DNA of 64,000 bases from positions 124,001 to 188,000 of the forward strand of contig JAKZZE010000015.1 in assembly GCA_024220505.1 (NCBI GenBank). The letters are read 5' to 3'. A model generated the notes under the pieces. The model worked only from the letters and a program-made list of their open reading frames with translations. It made no database searches and was not told the origin of the DNA. The position numbers and the translations under genes were made by a program. This document shows positions 61,485 through 64,000 of the stretch, piece after piece; positions within the stretch are counted from its first letter, which is position 1, and each line of letters begins with the position of its first letter. The DNA comes from Rhizopus arrhizus (taxonomy: Eukaryota > Mucoromycota > Mucoromycetes > Mucorales > Rhizopodaceae).

Positions 61485-61776
61485 TTGAGTTTTACCATGA
61501 TTTGTTGTAATATTACGTGTATAGTTTTTATTCAATAATAAGGGTAATAATAAATAAAAAAATGGGAGGGGGGAGAAATAGAAATGTTGAAATGAATTAA
61601 AAAAAATATAAGGCATATAATAAAATTGCATGCAAAATCATAAAATCTACAAAGAAAAATTGTTCATAAGGGAATTTGCTTAAAGATTAAGGAGAGAAAA
61701 AAAGAGAGATTGGAAGGGAAAGGGAAGCTTAAAAACTTTCTACATATACAAATAAAAATGAACCATCAAAAGCCAT

Positions 61777-62617
61777 TCAGTAGTACAATCTAGCGGACCA
61801 TGCTTCCTTGGAAGAAATGATACTTGCTAAACTGGGTAATACAATCTCCGACCATTGTGGTTGTTGAAATGCATAGGTAGGAGAAGAAGGATTTGAGGTG
61901 TCATCCTGGCTTAAGTAAGTACTTTCTGATAATGCAGGCGTCGTAGGAGGTGAATAAATACAACCTGTGCAAGCACACGATTGTTGCTCCTTGAGCATCA
62001 TTTTTCGTCGTTCTTCTATAAAAGGTTGCCATTGTACAGATGGCTTTTTGCCGTTGGTGATATGATCCATTTTCATATGTTTCGTTAATACTGTCTTTCG
62101 AACAAAACTTTTGGAACAGTCATCAAAAGGACATTTATATGGCCTTTTGCCAGTGTGAGTTCGTCTAATAGCAAACGATGAACATTTTTAATTTTTTTTT
62201 ATGGCTTTAACTGTTACCTATGTCTGGCAAGAGAACTACTATCACTAAAACTCTTATTACAATGTGGGTGTTCACATACATGCGGCCTTTCTCCTGAGTG
62301 TGTCCGAAGATGTACGGTCAAGGCAGAGCGCTATTTAATAGTTAGATCATTATGCTAGTGATTTAATTGGATTTGAATGTTACTTGAATGAAGCTTTTAC
62401 CACAGCTTTCTTCTCGACATTTGAATGGCCTATTGATCCATTAGAAACAAGAGTAAACTTTATTAAATTTACTCTACCTTTCATTGGTATGAATACGAGA
62501 GTGTCGAACGAGATCAGATCTTCTACCAAAAGTCTTTTTGCAATCTTTGAATCCACATTCAAATGGTCTTTCAAAATTAGGTAAACTTTCTTGATGAACA
62601 AGCTCCAATATCTCCAT
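61777..62617 (-). CDS. C2H2 zinc-finger protein with four fingers, putative transcription factor
   Basis: About 228 residues in four exons, starting [18 protein letters not shown] at 62617. Four consecutive fingers are linked by TGEKP-type linkers: [60 protein letters not shown] and [20 protein letters not shown]. Spacing is C-X4-C-X12-H-X3-4-H, the Zap1/GLI/ZIC-like long form. Introns fall within or between fingers. The C-terminal part is Ser/Thr/Pro-rich ([11 protein letters not shown]) with a Cys cluster (CACTGC). A DNA-binding regulator is the family expectation; no target can be inferred. It is convergent with ROK1. Confidence 0.85.
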
Positions 62618-63287
62618 ACTTTTCTTTATTGTTATGTTTAAGGGGTATAGATATTACAATTCTTCTTCTCGCTTGGAGATTTTGTAAGTCGTATATAAAA
62701 AATAAGCTTTTTTTGTATAATTTTTAGTTCAATTGTCAAGACAACGAAAAAAGATAGTTAATATAAAGAAGCAGCAAAAGAGGAAGGAATAAAAATGAAA
62801 AGAGAGAAAAAAAAAAAGAAGTAAACATTTTAATGTGCTTATTTATAAAAAGAGAGGGAAAGAAAAAGAAATAGAACCCTTAATTTTTCTCTTTCTATTA
62901 TCTGCTTTACCCCCTTTTTCTTTCTTTTTGTAAATAGAGACGCGTTAGAGATATAAAGGAGAGGGGAAAGGAGAGACACTATAATAAAAATTAAAGGACA
63001 ATCGCGCTTATTACATGAATAAAGATATCGCTCCTTCAAACACCCCTTCACTCCTATTCATTTTATATGTGGGAATGAGTAAAATGGTTTGTTATATAAA
63101 TCATAATTAATATTATGGATATTTGCCCTTTTTTTTCCTTGTTATCGATTGAAGCGTTTGTGTCTCAACATTTCACATGTTCGTTGCATGGTCAAAGTAG
63201 GCTTTCATTATTGACTCCGATGTCTGTTTGCTTTCTATGAATGAACAAATCCCATTTGTGTCCATCAAAGCATAAAAAAAAAAAAAG

Positions 63288-63318
<31 letters not shown>

Positions 63319-64000
63319 AAAAAAGAGAGAGACATTTATTGATTTATAAAAAAAAGGCTTGTTGCATTCGGAACAAATCCCGGGAATACTTCGAAGCACT
63401 TTTTGTCTCGATTTACCCACCGTGCACTCTTACACGCTCGGCGAGGAAAATTGACAAGTAAAAGATGGATTTGTACCACAAACAATAGAACTATATTACC
63501 CCTGTCGTAGCACATTTTTACAACACTTTTTTGTAGTACAGTGTTTCTAATCTTACAAAAATTAGCTTTTAATTGCTTTTCCTTTCAACTCAATGTTTCT
63601 CTCTCTCTCCTCTTGTATACTCCTAACAATCGACATTGGTTGAATATCTCTCCTTCCCAATCCAATTAAAAGAATATATTATATTGAAAGGGGAGAGGAA
63701 TAAATCTCCTAGAGTTGCAATTAAAGCTTTTTTTTTGTTTATTTGCTCCAAAAAAAACCATTCAAGACCCATGTGTGGATGCAGCTTATCTATTAATGTT
63801 TGTTAGAAAAAAAGGGGGACTATTGTTTGTATGAAAAAAATATAAAAACAAAAAAGCTTCCTAAAATGCCTTGAACCAATTAACATAGTCAATACGCCAA
63901 ATATGCTTTTCCAGCGCCCTGCTCTTATTTTCCTAAAAAAAGTAGTTCTTTCTAAATGAAAGACCTATATTCATCGGTTTAGATTATTTAAAAAATAATC
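62618..64000. other. Upstream region of the zinc-finger gene
   Basis: AT-rich non-coding DNA with a 40-nt-class A-rich run (63273-63316). Strongly purine- or pyrimidine-biased stretches also occur (62755-62930 and 63595-63660). No gene is seen up to the window end. Confidence 0.6.

Overview
This is a window of nuclear DNA from a filamentous fungus, most likely an early-diverging mould of the Mucoromycota (order Mucorales). The evidence is an AT-rich genome, many 45-70 nt GT-AG introns in almost every gene, a class II DAHP synthase, a septin, a DOT1 methyltransferase, and relics of transposon families I associate with Mucorales. The species cannot be named from the sequence.

Layout. 1-10.7 kb is a housekeeping block: GFA1 (-, cut by the window start), TIM9, class II DAHP synthase, an ITPK1-like inositol kinase, and ribosomal protein eS4 (-). 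10.7-14.2 kb is gene-poor, with a decayed DDE transposase and unassigned coding-like fragments. 14.2-21.6 kb holds an OSR1/Fray-type kinase, a DOT1-like methyltransferase, a TPC1-like mitochondrial carrier and a convergent MFS transporter. 22-30.7 kb is repetitive: a DD34E transposase with two frame breaks, a decayed multi-exon gene with a solo LTR in one intron, and a truncated LINE ending just upstream of POL1. 31-38.1 kb is gene-dense: DNA polymerase alpha (POL1), LSM8 and a septin.

38.7-49.8 kb is a transposon graveyard. Its outstanding structure is a 4.15-kb element with about 90-bp terminal inverted repeats flanked by TA, filled with pieces of other genes and transposons. It also holds a second LINE, an intronless ICMT-like membrane methyltransferase gene, a PD-(D/E)XK-like relic and a Tc1 relic. 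49.8-53.3 kb looks nearly empty. 53.3-62.6 kb is gene-dense again: a secreted GH3 beta-glucosidase, a LUC7-like U1 snRNP protein, an unrecognised gene, the DEAD-box helicase ROK1 and a four-finger C2H2 protein. The rest is non-coding.

The intact genes are mainly housekeeping: hexosamine and aromatic amino-acid synthesis, mitochondrial import, translation, splicing, replication and chromatin. I see no operon-like pathway cluster. Neighbouring genes are often very close: two convergent pairs lie 33 and 40 bp apart and one tandem pair 67 bp apart. The most interesting signals are the kinase tail with five RFx(V/I/L) motifs, the TA-flanked inverted-repeat element with its cargo of relics, and the solo LTR with a perfect 5-bp target duplication. 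I did not find a convincing new multi-gene system.
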